Shown piece after piece: positions 23,789-33,347 of a stretch of 64,000 bases of DNA. Each line of letters opens with the position of its first letter. Position 1 is the stretch's first letter. A model generated the notes under the pieces. It was not told the DNA's origin. It saw nothing but the letters and a program-made list of their open reading frames with translations, and made no database searches. This DNA comes from an uncultured Bacilli bacterium (lineage in GTDB: Bacteria; Bacillota_I; Bacilli_A; RF39; UBA660). The translations under genes were made by a program, and so were the position numbers. The DNA lies in the NCBI GenBank assembly GCA_934102215.1, contig CAKOSH010000005.1, positions 1 to 64,000 of the forward strand, given 5' to 3'.

Positions 23789-24853
23789 ATGGAAAATGAT
23801 TTATCTCAAAAAAAGAATTTACTTATAATTTTAATAGTAGTTATTATTATAGGTATTGGGTTGGTTTTATTTTTCCCTTTCAATTTTAAAAATAAAAATT
23901 CAGGTACTACTCTTTATAAAATTACATATTATGATGATGGAGTGCCAGGCTCTAAATATGATATAAGTATATTTGATAATAATAAAATTGAAATAGTTGA
24001 AACATCTTATTGTAGTACTCTTGATTGTGATTCTAAAACTACAACAGAAAATTTTAAGTATTCTAAAAGTAATTTTGAAAAGTTAAAAACTTTTATTGAT
24101 AATAATTTTTCAAAAGAACAAATAGAATTACATCCAAATGAATTAAATGATAAACAAAAAGAAGTAATACAAGGTCTATTAATTGGAGAAAACTTTTTTG
24201 AAATAAGTGTAGAAGAATATAAATATAAGATTCAGTATTCAGAAGGTGATAATTTATCTTATTATGTATATATTAAAAATGATGATTCAATAATAGTAAA
24301 GAAAATAAAAATTAATGATAATTATGATATTACTAATGTTAATACATATTCTCTTAATTTTTCACAAAAGAACAAAGCTATATTAATTGATTATGCTTTG
24401 AAAGAATTGAAAAAGGATAAAGATAAAGACAATACTATATATAGAAATTCTTTATTACGAAAAGATGAGATTAATATATTTAATAGTATTACAAAAAATG
24501 ATGAATCATATTTAAATAATGCAGAAAATGTAAAGTTATCTTATACTATTTCTTATGAAGGAATTGATTGTGATACTCCAAAACTATATTTATATAGTGA
24601 TAATAGTTTTGAATATGATACAATTGCTATTAATGAAAGCAATGAGCAAATTCTTAAATCTGGTATATATAACTATGATATTAAAAAGATAATAGATAAT
24701 ATTGATAAATACAAAGATGATAATCATGAACTATATTCTATTATAGATGAAAACGGAAATAAATATTTTACTTATAGTACAAATGTTGAATTGAAAGAAT
24801 TATTATCATCATTAAATGTTACATTAGAAAAATGCTTAGTATCTCATAATTAA
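23789..24853 (+). CDS. membrane-anchored hypothetical protein
   Basis: About 354 residues. A short cytoplasmic tail, one transmembrane helix (IILIVVIIIGIGLVLFFPF) and a long charged extracytoplasmic region, with no recognised domain. Two segments, near residues 45-120 and 255-340, have similar strand-rich patterns beginning LYKITYYDDG and VKLSYTISYEG, with following SYC...C and GIDCDTPKLYLY, so an internal duplication is possible. The start is uncertain: ATG 23789 is used; GTG 23780 just after AAAAGGTC is an alternative. Flanked by terminators, so a single-gene unit. Confidence 0.55.
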   Translation: MENDLSQKKNLLIILIVVIIIGIGLVLFFPFNFKNKNSGTTLYKITYYDDGVPGSKYDISIFDNNKIEIVETSYCSTLDCDSKTTTENFKYSKSNFEKLKTFIDNNFSKEQIELHPNELNDKQKEVIQGLLIGENFFEISVEEYKYKIQYSEGDNLSYYVYIKNDDSIIVKKIKINDNYDITNVNTYSLNFSQKNKAILIDYALKELKKDKDKDNTIYRNSLLRKDEINIFNSITKNDESYLNNAENVKLSYTISYEGIDCDTPKLYLYSDNSFEYDTIAINESNEQILKSGIYNYDIKKIIDNIDKYKDDNHELYSIIDENGNKYFTYSTNVELKELLSSLNVTLEKCLVSHN

Positions 24854-24866
24854 TAAAATGAGTTTA

Positions 24867-24912
24867 ACGGAAATCTAAAACAATGTATTAATAGATTTCT
24901 GTTTTTATTTTT
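24867..24912 (+). terminator. rho-independent terminator
   Basis: ACGGAAATCT (24867-24876) pairs with AGATTTCTGT (24893-24902) with one G-T pair, followed by TTTTATTTTTT. Confidence 0.85.
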
Positions 24913-24981
24913 TAAATTGTCATTTAAAAGTCACTTTAAAAATATTATAATTATGATATAATGATTAAAGGTGACTAAAAT

Positions 24982-25986
24982 ATGAAGAAGATAGGTTTTA
25001 AAACAATATTTATTTTTTTACTTACTATGTTTTTATTCTATTATCTACTTAAAGATAATTTTATAGAATCAATGAAGTTATTAAAGAATGCTAATTACTT
25101 ATATATTGCACTAGCATTTGTAATATTTGGATTATATATAATAGTTGAAGCATATTTAATATATATATTAATCAAAAAGCAAAATAAAGAATATAAATTC
25201 AAAGATGCAATTAATCTAAATATAATGACTAAATTCTTTAATGGAATAACACCATTTTCATTAGGTGGTCAACCACTTCAAATATATAGATTAAATAGAG
25301 AAGGAGTGAGTGTTACTAAAGGAATATTGATTCTAGTAGAAAACTTTATTATTCTTCAAATAACTATGACACTTATGAGCATATTATATTTAATAATAGG
25401 ATACATCTTTAATATAATGCCTAATGGATTCATATTATATATCACTATTCTTGGTATTATTGTAACTGTTGTTTCATTATTTATTGCGATGTTCTCATGT
25501 TTAAAAACAAGTGTTGCTAAAAAAATAGGTTATTTCTTTATTGATAAATTTAAATTCTTTAAAGATAAAGAAGATAAGAAAAAGAAATGGTCTACTAAAT
25601 GTACTGAATATTCTCTTGGATATAAAGAACTTGCTAAAGATAAGAAATTTATTATCAAATGTGTAATTATTAACTTTATATATATGACTATATACTTTAT
25701 GGTACCATTTTTTGCTTTTAAAGCATTACATAGTGATATGAATATTAATTTTATATATTCAATTATATTTGGATGTTTTATATACACATCATCATGTTTT
25801 GTACCTATACCAGGTGCTAGTGTAGGAGCAGAATATTCATTTATACACTACTTTGAAGTAATAGTAAAAGAAGTATTCATAATACCAGGACTATTAGTAT
25901 GGAGATTTATAACATACTATATACCAATGATTATAGGTGGTATAATGTTTAACATAATTGATTCAAAAAATGTAAAAAATAAGTAA
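24982..25986 (+). CDS. lysylphosphatidylglycerol synthase-type TM (YbhN-like) protein
   Basis: 334 residues, eight or so hydrophobic helices, matching the flippase-like LPG_synthase_TM family (PF03706). Characteristic blocks are TKFFNGITPFSLGGQPLQIY (about 84-103) and the late SSCFVPIPGASVGAEYSFI. In MprF this membrane part flips aminoacylated lipids; stand-alone proteins like this lack the catalytic domain, and their substrate is unknown. Start ATG 24982 behind AAAGGTGA. Confidence 0.8.
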   Translation: MKKIGFKTIFIFLLTMFLFYYLLKDNFIESMKLLKNANYLYIALAFVIFGLYIIVEAYLIYILIKKQNKEYKFKDAINLNIMTKFFNGITPFSLGGQPLQIYRLNREGVSVTKGILILVENFIILQITMTLMSILYLIIGYIFNIMPNGFILYITILGIIVTVVSLFIAMFSCLKTSVAKKIGYFFIDKFKFFKDKEDKKKKWSTKCTEYSLGYKELAKDKKFIIKCVIINFIYMTIYFMVPFFAFKALHSDMNINFIYSIIFGCFIYTSSCFVPIPGASVGAEYSFIHYFEVIVKEVFIIPGLLVWRFITYYIPMIIGGIMFNIIDSKNVKNK

Positions 25987-26012
25987 AAGGACTATTAAAA
26001 ATAGTCTTTTAT
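25987..26012 (+). terminator. rho-independent terminator
   Basis: GACTAT (25990-25995) pairs with ATAGTC (26001-26006) around AAAAA-rich loop, followed by TTTT. The xerD -10 (TATAAT, about 26017-26022) follows at once. Confidence 0.7.
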
Positions 26013-26040
26013 ATTGTATAATGTTATCAGGGTAATAAAT

Positions 26041-26952
26041 ATGATAGAAATTGATAATAAAGAATTAGTTGATGATTTTAAAGATTATTTAAGAATTGAT
26101 AGGAATTATTCAGAGAATACAATAGAATCATATATAAGAGATATAACATCATTTTTAGAATATACTAATAAAGAAATATTAGATATATCTAAAAAAGATA
26201 TTGATAATTATGTATTACATATACTTCCAAGTTATAATGAAAGTTCTATTAATAGGATAATTGCTAGTATAAAGAGTTTCTATAAGTATTTATCTATTTA
26301 TAAAGGATATATTAATATTTCAGAAGATGTAGAAAGTTTAAAGAGAAAGAAAACATTACCTAAATATTTAAGTATTGAAGAAGTAGATAAATTACTTGAT
26401 ATAAGACTTGAAACACCATTTGATTATAGAAATAAAGCTATACTTGAATTATTATACGCAACAGGTCTTAGAGCAACAGAACTTGTTAATTTAGATTTAA
26501 ATAATATTGATCTTGGTAATATGGTTGTTAATGTATATGGAAAAGGTAGTAAAGAGAGAATTGTTCCTTTATCACATGTATGTGTTAATTATTTAGATTC
26601 ATATATTAATAAATATAGAAGTAAGTTATTTGTAAAGAAGCAAAAGCCTACTGATTCATTATTTTTAAATAATCATGGTAACAGGATGACACGTCAAGGA
26701 TTATATAAAATAATAGGTGAAATAGCAAAGACAAAGAATATTAATAAAGTGATTACTCCTCATGTATTAAGACATAGTTTTGCGACTCATTTAATAGAAT
26801 GTGGGGCTGATATAAGAAGTGTTCAAGAGTTACTTGGACATGAAAATGTTGTAACAACAGAAATATATACTCATTTAGCAGATAATTTTGTTAAAGATAA
26901 TTATAATGAGTATTTTAATAGAAGTAAGAAGGAAAGTGATGCAAATGTTTAA
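26041..26952 (+). CDS. xerD: site-specific tyrosine recombinase XerC/XerD type
   Basis: Resolves chromosome dimers at dif. N-terminal SAM-like core-binding domain (residues 1-95) and C-terminal catalytic domain with the family catalytic set: ATGLRATELVNL (Arg), KGSKERIVPL (Lys), HVLRHSFATHL (His, Arg), LLGHENVVTTEIYTH (His and nucleophile Tyr). 303 residues, the normal Xer size; the match is better to XerD than to phage integrases. Start ATG 26041 behind CAGGGTAA. The 3' end overlaps deoB by eight bases. Confidence 0.88.
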   Translation: MIEIDNKELVDDFKDYLRIDRNYSENTIESYIRDITSFLEYTNKEILDISKKDIDNYVLHILPSYNESSINRIIASIKSFYKYLSIYKGYINISEDVESLKRKKTLPKYLSIEEVDKLLDIRLETPFDYRNKAILELLYATGLRATELVNLDLNNIDLGNMVVNVYGKGSKERIVPLSHVCVNYLDSYINKYRSKLFVKKQKPTDSLFLNNHGNRMTRQGLYKIIGEIAKTKNINKVITPHVLRHSFATHLIECGADIRSVQELLGHENVVTTEIYTHLADNFVKDNYNEYFNRSKKESDANV

Positions 26953-28111
26953 AAGAATATTTTTAGTAGTAATGGATAGTGTAGGAGTAGGAGAAGCAAG
27001 TGATGCAGCTAAATATGGGGACGTTGGTGCTAATACACTTTTACATACAATAAGAGACTCATATAATTTAGATACGTTAGAAAGACTTGGACTTACTACT
27101 TTAGTTGGAAAAGAAGTAGAAAATACAAGAGGACTTTATATGAAAGCATGTCCGATTAATCTTGCAAAAGATACATTAAATGGTCATTATGAAATGATGT
27201 GTGCTGTATGTAAAACTCCATATAAAACATATCCTGAAGGATTTCCTTTAGAACTTATAAGTAAAATTCAAGAAGCTACTGGTAGAGATGTAATTGGTAA
27301 TATCGCTGCTTCTGGTACTCAAATAATACAAGACTTAGGTGAAATGCATATTAAGACAGGAGCATTAATTATATATACTTCAGCAGACTCTGTACTTCAA
27401 ATCGCTGCTCATGAAGATATTATTCCAGTAGAAGAATTATATAAAATATGTGAAACAGTACGTGAACTTACTAAAGGTGATGAATATAAAATTGCTAGAA
27501 TTATTGCAAGACCATTTATAGGTAAACCAGGTAATTTCACAAGAACACCAAAAAGACATGATTATGCTTTAGATCCACCTATTAATGTTCTTGATTTACT
27601 TGATAGAAATGGAGTTCAAACTATTGCTATTGGTAAAATATCAGATATATTTAATGGTAAAAGTATTGCAGTTAAAATAAGAACAAAAGATAATATGGAT
27701 GGTATGATGAAAATAATAGACTTTGCTAAAGGCGAATTTAGTGGACTATTGTTTGCTAATCTAAATGACTTTGATATGTTATATGGTCATAGAAGAGATA
27801 GAGAAGGATACTTAAAAGCACTTGAAGACTTCAATTACTATTTACCAATTATACTAAAGAATCTTAAGAAAGATGATTTACTTATTATAACAGCTGATCA
27901 TGGTAATGATCCTACATTTAAAGGAACTGATCATACAAGAGAAAATGTTCCAATACTTATGTATAGTCCTATATTTAAAACAGGTAAAAGACTTCCTGAT
28001 AGAAAAACTTTTGCTGATATAGGTGCTACTATATTAGATAATTTCAATATTAAGAATGATTTAGGTATAGGCACATCTATATTTGATGAATTAAGAAAAG
28101 ATAAAGAATAA
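26945..28111 (+). CDS. deoB: phosphopentomutase
   Basis: Interconverts ribose/deoxyribose 1- and 5-phosphates in nucleoside salvage. Alkaline phosphatase superfamily metal sites are clear: VVMDSVGVGEASDA at the N-terminus, GNIAASGTQII and the C-terminal ITADHGNDPTFKGTDHTRE. 388 residues, full length. ATG 26945 (AAATGTTTAAA) lies inside the end of xerD and follows AAGGAAAGTGA; a longer in-frame start at 26888 lies inside xerD and is rejected. xerD-deoB is a common neighbourhood in Bacilli. Confidence 0.95.
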   Translation: MFKRIFLVVMDSVGVGEASDAAKYGDVGANTLLHTIRDSYNLDTLERLGLTTLVGKEVENTRGLYMKACPINLAKDTLNGHYEMMCAVCKTPYKTYPEGFPLELISKIQEATGRDVIGNIAASGTQIIQDLGEMHIKTGALIIYTSADSVLQIAAHEDIIPVEELYKICETVRELTKGDEYKIARIIARPFIGKPGNFTRTPKRHDYALDPPINVLDLLDRNGVQTIAIGKISDIFNGKSIAVKIRTKDNMDGMMKIIDFAKGEFSGLLFANLNDFDMLYGHRRDREGYLKALEDFNYYLPIILKNLKKDDLLIITADHGNDPTFKGTDHTRENVPILMYSPIFKTGKRLPDRKTFADIGATILDNFNIKNDLGIGTSIFDELRKDKE

Positions 28112-28132
28112 ATAATAAGTTTTATAGAAATG

Positions 28133-28167
28133 AAGATAACTATATGGTAAAATGTAGTTATCTTTTT
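28133..28167 (+). terminator. deoB terminator overlapping a promoter
   Basis: AAGATAACTA (28133-28142) pairs perfectly with TAGTTATCTT (28155-28164), followed by TTT. The loop contains TGGTAAAAT, an extended -10, which would start the next gene's RNA near the 3' arm of the same hairpin. Confidence 0.75.
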
Positions 28168-28179
28168 ATGAGGTGAAAT

Positions 28180-29358
28180 ATGAAAATAAATGATATATAT
28201 GATGTAGTTATTGAAAGTGTTGATGATATTGGAAATGGTGTTACTAGAATAAATAATATAGTAGTGTTTGTTCCATATACATTAAGCAATGAAAAAGTTA
28301 AAATTAAAATAGTAAATGTAAGTAAAAGATTTGCAGTAGGAAAAGTAATAGAATTCATTACTAAAAGTGATAAAAGATGTGAAGTTAAATGTCATTGTTA
28401 TAATGAGTGTGGAGGATGTAATTTCTTACATATAAATTTTGATGATGAAAAGAATATAAAGATAAATTATATCAATAAACTATTTAATATAAATATAAAT
28501 AGTGTACTTACTAATAATGAATATAACTATAGAAATAAGGCTACATTTCATATTAAAGATGGTAAAATTGGATATTATAGTGAAAAAACTAATGATATTG
28601 TAGAATTTAATAATTGTTTACTTTTAGATAATAGAATTAATGATATATATAATTATTTAAAGATGAGTGATTTAAATGGTATTACTGAAGTAATTATTAG
28701 AGTTACTACTAAAGATATAATGATTGTATTTAAAGGCGAAAAATATGATATAAATGACCTTATAAATAATTTTAATATAACATCAATATACTTAAATGAT
28801 AAATTAATTTATGGTGAAAGTTATATTATTGAAGAAATAGATAATATTAAATATAGTATATATCCTGATTCATTCTTTCAAGTTAATAAAGATAATATGA
28901 AAATAATGTATGATAAAGCACGTGAATATGCTGGATATGGTAATAATTTACTTGATTTATATTGTGGTACAGGTACAATTGGAATATATTTAGAAGATAA
29001 TTTTAAACATATTGATGGTATAGAAATAAATAAAGATTCAATAAAGAATGCTAACATAAATAAAAAATTAAATAATATTAATAATATAGATTTTATATGT
29101 AATGACGCTAGTATTGCTAAAAATAATAATTATGATGTAATAATAGTAGATCCACCAAGAAGTGGATTATCAAAGAAGGTAATTGATTTTTTAAATAAGT
29201 CTAAAGCTAAAAGAATAGTTTATATTTCATGTAATCCTAAAACATTAAAAAGAGATATAGATTTACTTAATAATTACAGTATGGTAAAACTAGAAATAAT
29301 AAATATGTTTAATAAGACAAAACATATTGAATTAATTATAGTTCTTGAAAGGAGTTAG
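28180..29358 (+). CDS. 23S rRNA (uracil-5-)-methyltransferase, RlmCD/RumA type
   Basis: SAM-dependent m5U methyltransferase of the TrmA/RlmC/RlmD family. An N-terminal TRAM RNA-binding domain (about 1-55), an iron-sulfur cluster motif (CHCYNECGGCNFLH, about 71-84, after a first Cys), and a C-terminal methyltransferase with DLYCGTGTIGIYL (SAM site), IIVDPPRSGLSKK and the catalytic cysteine in VYISCNPKTLKRD. 392 residues. Exact target (U747, U1939, or both as in B. subtilis RlmCD) cannot be fixed. GAGGTGA precedes ATG 28180. Confidence 0.9.
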   Translation: MKINDIYDVVIESVDDIGNGVTRINNIVVFVPYTLSNEKVKIKIVNVSKRFAVGKVIEFITKSDKRCEVKCHCYNECGGCNFLHINFDDEKNIKINYINKLFNININSVLTNNEYNYRNKATFHIKDGKIGYYSEKTNDIVEFNNCLLLDNRINDIYNYLKMSDLNGITEVIIRVTTKDIMIVFKGEKYDINDLINNFNITSIYLNDKLIYGESYIIEEIDNIKYSIYPDSFFQVNKDNMKIMYDKAREYAGYGNNLLDLYCGTGTIGIYLEDNFKHIDGIEINKDSIKNANINKKLNNINNIDFICNDASIAKNNNYDVIIVDPPRSGLSKKVIDFLNKSKAKRIVYISCNPKTLKRDIDLLNNYSMVKLEIINMFNKTKHIELIIVLERS

Positions 29359-29364
29359 AGTTAT

Positions 29365-29967
29365 ATGTTAAAAATGATTAAAGGCGCAAAAATTAATGAT
29401 TCAGATAACCTAAATGAAGAATATATGGTTGTAGATAATCATTTAATAGCAAATATTAATGCAGATAAAATATTAAATATAATTAATGATTTTATTGATA
29501 TACAACAAGATTCATTATTTTTAATAATTGAAGTACCGACTAATGAAAAAGATGAGAATATAGAGAACAATATAATTAAAGAACCGCATAAAGATGTATA
29601 TTATATTGATAATATTTCTAAATCATTCGCTAAAGAATTATTAAAAATATTTGGAAATTTATTTATTAATGATGGATTAGCACAAATTGGTATAGGAAAT
29701 CATATCAGTAATGCAGAAATAATGACCGATAAATATAATGTAATAAATATTTTTTATGGAAAAGATATAGCTTTAAAATATGAAAAACTAATGGAAAAAC
29801 ATAAAATTAAAAAAGTAAAAAAATTAGTAACAGCATGGGATTTCTTTAATGATTCTAATTCAGGAGAAAACTATCATATTGATGAAAATGGGAAGACAGT
29901 GTATGATGCGATTGAAGTTTTAATGAAAGAAGCAGGGTTATATTTTGCTCAAAGAATAGAAGACTAA
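29365..29967 (+). CDS. hypothetical protein, possibly immunity-type
   Basis: 200 residues, acidic, without signal or membrane segments. Composition and strand/helix pattern (SLFLIIEVPTNEKDE, VYYIDNISKSFAKELLKIFG, KKLVTAWDFFNDSN) recall small cytoplasmic immunity or SUKH-like proteins, but no family is recognised. AAAGGAG precedes ATG 29365 by about a dozen bases; ATG 29374 is an alternative. Six bases after the methyltransferase gene and six bases before a small membrane protein, so the three may be one transcript. Confidence 0.5.
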   Translation: MLKMIKGAKINDSDNLNEEYMVVDNHLIANINADKILNIINDFIDIQQDSLFLIIEVPTNEKDENIENNIIKEPHKDVYYIDNISKSFAKELLKIFGNLFINDGLAQIGIGNHISNAEIMTDKYNVINIFYGKDIALKYEKLMEKHKIKKVKKLVTAWDFFNDSNSGENYHIDENGKTVYDAIEVLMKEAGLYFAQRIED

Positions 29968-29973
29968 GTGATA

Positions 29974-30342
29974 ATGAATTTAGATAATAAAGGGAAGAAT
30001 AAGAAAAAATTAATAATTATTATCGTTATAATTTGTATAATAATTTTTATAGTTGTTGGAATTTTATTTGTGAAAAATATTTCTAGTAGGGTTATTAATA
30101 ATAATGAAACTAAATATATACTTGAAATTAATAATAGTAATAGTGATAAAATAATAAAATTATTAAAAGATAATGATAATAAATATTGTAAATCTATGTA
30201 TAAAATTGAATATACATTTTCATTTCCACATTATGAGAATGTTAAAATATATTGTAAAGATGAGGATGATATTGAGTTATATAATATAAATCAAAAGATT
30301 ATTGATTATATTGTTAGTAGTGGTGATAAAATTATTAAATGA
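29974..30342 (+). CDS. small single-pass membrane protein
   Basis: About 122 residues: basic N-terminus (NKGKNKKK), one transmembrane helix (LIIIIVIICIIIFIVVGILF), and a 90-residue outer part with two Cys (KYCKSMYKIEY, KIYCKDEDD). Start ATG 29974 behind AAGTGATA, only six bases after the preceding stop. Not recognised. Confidence 0.5.
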   Translation: MNLDNKGKNKKKLIIIIVIICIIIFIVVGILFVKNISSRVINNNETKYILEINNSNSDKIIKLLKDNDNKYCKSMYKIEYTFSFPHYENVKIYCKDEDDIELYNINQKIIDYIVSSGDKIIK

Positions 30343-30357
30343 ATTTAAGGAGTATAT

Positions 30358-30897
30358 ATGAAATATATTGTATTATTAAGAGGAATTAATATAAGTGGTA
30401 AAAATAAAATATCTATGGCTGAATTAAAGAGTGAACTTGATAAAAATTATCAAAATGTTTTAACTTATTTAAATAGTGGTAATGTTATTTTAGATAGTGA
30501 TAAAGATAAAGAATATGTAATGAATGATATTTATAATATAATTAAAAATAGATTTAATCTTGATATTCCAATATTTGTGATTACTTCAAGTGAACTTGAA
30601 GATGTATTAAAAAATAGCCCAAAATGGTGGGGAACAAGTAACAAAGAAACTTATGATAATCTTATTTTTATAATATCTCCTACTAAATATGAAGAAGTAT
30701 ATAATGTGATTGGTGAACCTAAAGCTGATATTGAACAAATTATGGAATATAATAACTCTATATTTTGGACATTTGATTTAAAAAATTATAGAAAGTCCAC
30801 ATGGTGGGTTAAAACAGCAAGCACTAGTATTAAAGATAAAATTACTATAAGAACAGCTAATACTATAAAAAAGATATTAGAATTGTGTGCAAAATAA
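30358..30897 (+). CDS. DUF1697 family protein
   Basis: 179 residues starting with the family block MKYIVLLRGINISGKNKISM, then VLTYLNSGNVI and a late YRKSTWWVKTAST. DUF1697 proteins are small cytoplasmic proteins of unknown function, widespread in Firmicutes and Actinobacteria. AAGGAG lies eight bases before ATG 30358. Confidence 0.88.
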   Translation: MKYIVLLRGINISGKNKISMAELKSELDKNYQNVLTYLNSGNVILDSDKDKEYVMNDIYNIIKNRFNLDIPIFVITSSELEDVLKNSPKWWGTSNKETYDNLIFIISPTKYEEVYNVIGEPKADIEQIMEYNNSIFWTFDLKNYRKSTWWVKTASTSIKDKITIRTANTIKKILELCAK

Positions 30898-30940
30898 AAG
30901 AATAATAATTAAATATGACATATTATTTATTATTCTAACA

Positions 30941-31816
30941 TTATAATCCTATTTGTTTATTTGCATCAAGTGCTTCTTGAAACGAATTTTGGTAATAGTT
31001 TAAAGTATCTTGTAATGAAAATTGTACGCCATTTATAGGTTTAGGTGTCATAGGTGTTTGTTGGCTAATTCCTGCTGATGTACTATATGTTTCACCTTCT
31101 GCAATAACAGCACCAATAGACATATTTTCTGGTCTCTCTGTTGATAAAACAGAATATTGTTCTTTTCTAAGATATGAATTTTCTTTTGAATTTGACTTTC
31201 TTTCCATCATACTTGTTCTTACTATTCCAGGTTTATCTGGAAGTTTACTACTACAAGTATATGATACATTTGCATTATTAACAGTTGGCTCTATAAAATT
31301 GCCACTAAACATAGCATTTTCACTTAATAATAAATTACTTACTTGATTTAATGACTTGATACTACTTGCTGGATAATTTTTAATAACTTCAGTAGAAGTA
31401 TGCATACTTCCTTGATGAGTTATATCACCATTTGGATTAGCTATAAAATATTCTTGACTAAACGTTCCATTATCAAGTCCATTAGTATCATATGCATTAT
31501 AATATGTTGAACCACATTCTTTTACAGCAACCAAATTATTAGCACCATCTTTCCTAGCAATATAATAAGTTGTAACTTCACTTTGACTTCTTAAAGGATT
31601 ATTATAATCAACTTGTTGTGGCATAGCATTATATTCAGTTCTAACTTTCAATTTTCCATCTTCAACAGTCATTTTAAAATTAGGACTACTAGAATTATAT
31701 AATAATTGAGCTAATACTTCGCTATAAAATCTAGGATTCTCAAATAATGTAGCTAATCTTTCATCACTTCTTAGCTTTTCAATTTCCTTTTCAGCTTTTT
31801 CTCTTGTTTCATCCAT
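30941..31816 (-). CDS. hypothetical protein
   Basis: 291 residues, Ser/Asn/Thr-rich, predicted cytoplasmic (no signal). An N-terminal charged helix (ETREKAEKEIEKLRSDERLA) is followed by a long strand-rich part (TYYIARKDGANNLVAVKECG) and a less ordered C-terminus with QQTPMTPKPINGVQFSLQDT. TAGGAGGA precedes ATG 31816. No family recognised. It is convergent with the DUF1697 gene. Confidence 0.55.
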   Translation of the reverse strand: MDETREKAEKEIEKLRSDERLATLFENPRFYSEVLAQLLYNSSSPNFKMTVEDGKLKVRTEYNAMPQQVDYNNPLRSQSEVTTYYIARKDGANNLVAVKECGSTYYNAYDTNGLDNGTFSQEYFIANPNGDITHQGSMHTSTEVIKNYPASSIKSLNQVSNLLLSENAMFSGNFIEPTVNNANVSYTCSSKLPDKPGIVRTSMMERKSNSKENSYLRKEQYSVLSTERPENMSIGAVIAEGETYSTSAGISQQTPMTPKPINGVQFSLQDTLNYYQNSFQEALDANKQIGL

Positions 31817-31958
31817 ATTTTATCCTCCTATTAAAATAATAACATTTTTTAATAATAAATTAAAGAATTATTTAATAATATGTTAAATAATATTATTCTC
31901 ATTTTATGTCCTGTTAATTTATAAGATTATTTTGTATAATTTTCTCATGAGGTGAAAA

Positions 31959-32630
31959 ATGAACCAAGAAAAAATAGGATTATTTATAGCGAAATGTCGT
32001 AGGGAAAAGAATATGACACAAGAAGATTTAGCAGAGAAATTAGGTGTTAGTAATAAATCAATAAGTAGATGGGAAAATGGTAAAACAATGATGGATATAT
32101 CTTTGTTCGAACCATTATGTAATGAACTAGATATTTCTATTATAGAATTATTAAATGGTGAAAGAATAAATGATAAAAAAAAGGATAAACTATATACTAA
32201 AACATTAATCAATTATAGTAATAAAGTAGGTAGTAGAAATAAACAAGTAATACTTACAATACTATTTATTATGAGCTTAATGCCCATGTTACTTTATCAA
32301 TTTGGTGGTATGAGAGGTGTTCAAGAAATAAGTGGTTTAATTATTTTATTAAGTCCAATAACTATTATATCAATTATATTATTCTTATTTGGAATATGGT
32401 TTAAATTTAAAAATAAAAAGACAAATAAAATATTAGGTGGAATAGGTGTCGTTGGAATAGTAATATCAGAAATATATGAATTCTTCACTTGGTATACTAT
32501 TGGTATAACTAAAGATATTAATTTACATAATAGTATTAATCTTGCTTTTCCTGAATTTTATATAGGACTTTTAATATCAGTAATAATGGTTTTTATATAC
32601 TTCTTTATTGATAAGATTATTAAAGAATAA
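31959..32630 (+). CDS. HTH-XRE regulator with C-terminal membrane domain
   Basis: Residues 1-65 are a Cro/CI-type helix-turn-helix (KNMTQEDLAEKLGVSNKSISRWENGK, given here as its key parts TQEDLAEKLGVSN and SISRWENG). Residues about 95-220 contain four transmembrane helices. Such membrane-tethered XRE regulators often sense envelope or peptide signals. GAGGTGA precedes ATG 31959; a TATAAT lies about 20 bases upstream. Followed by a strong terminator. Confidence 0.75.
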   Translation: MNQEKIGLFIAKCRREKNMTQEDLAEKLGVSNKSISRWENGKTMMDISLFEPLCNELDISIIELLNGERINDKKKDKLYTKTLINYSNKVGSRNKQVILTILFIMSLMPMLLYQFGGMRGVQEISGLIILLSPITIISIILFLFGIWFKFKNKKTNKILGGIGVVGIVISEIYEFFTWYTIGITKDINLHNSINLAFPEFYIGLLISVIMVFIYFFIDKIIKE

Positions 32631-32666
32631 TTTATAGATGTATTTATAAATAGCCAGTAAAAACAT

Positions 32667-32715
32667 AAGAATTTAGATAAATAGTGTAAATCATGTAAAT
32701 CTAAATTCTTTTTTA
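32667..32715 (+). terminator. strong terminator
   Basis: A perfect 12-pair stem, AAGAATTTAGAT (32667-32678) with ATCTAAATTCTT (32699-32710), 20-base loop, followed by TTTTATTT. Confidence 0.85.
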
Positions 32716-32751
32716 TTTCTTTAAATGATATAATTATTATGGAGAAAAAAT

Positions 32752-33315
32752 ATGGATATATTACAAATATTATTAATTAGTGTAGGACTTGCTGCAGATG
32801 CATTTGCAGTATCAGTTGTAAAAGGATTATCAGTTAAGAATATAAGTATAAAAGATACTATGAAACTAGCGATATGTTTTGGACTTTTTCAAGGAATAAT
32901 GCCTTTAATTGGATATTTACTTGGTAGTGCTTTTGAAAAAATAATTATTAATGTTGATCATTATGTTGCTTTTGTATTACTTGGATTTATAGGAATTAAA
33001 ATGATTATTGAATCAAATAATGAAGAAGAAAATAATAATAGTGATTTAAGTATTAAAAATATATTATTACTTGGTGTTGCGACTAGTATTGATGCTCTTG
33101 CTGTTGGTATTGCTTATGCATGTGCTTATGGTAATAATAATGCAATGTTAACTTTTACAGTAATTGCTATAATTACATTCATATTATCAATGATAGGTGT
33201 TAAAATAGGTAGTAAGTTTGGTTCTAAATATGGTAAAGTAGCACAAATTATAGGTGGTATCATATTAATATTACTTGGAACTAATATTTTACTTGAACAT
33301 TTAGGAATATTATAA
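32752..33315 (+). CDS. mntP: manganese efflux pump MntP
   Basis: 187 residues, six helices in two repeats, with acidic metal-site motifs GLAADAFAVSVVKG in helix 1 and ATSIDALAVGIA in helix 4, diagnostic of MntP (YebN). Exports Mn2+. An extended -10 (TGATATAAT) lies just before a short leader with GGAGAA; no yybP-ykoY Mn riboswitch fits in that leader, so regulation differs from E. coli mntP. Confidence 0.92.
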   Translation: MDILQILLISVGLAADAFAVSVVKGLSVKNISIKDTMKLAICFGLFQGIMPLIGYLLGSAFEKIIINVDHYVAFVLLGFIGIKMIIESNNEEENNNSDLSIKNILLLGVATSIDALAVGIAYACAYGNNNAMLTFTVIAIITFILSMIGVKIGSKFGSKYGKVAQIIGGIILILLGTNILLEHLGIL

Positions 33316-33347
33316 TAAAATAAATAACCATGTTAGGAGGAATATAA

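Noticed and set aside
32711..32751. Mn2+ (yybP-ykoY) riboswitch before mntP
   Set aside because: The leader between terminator and start is about 40 bases, too short, with no conserved motif.
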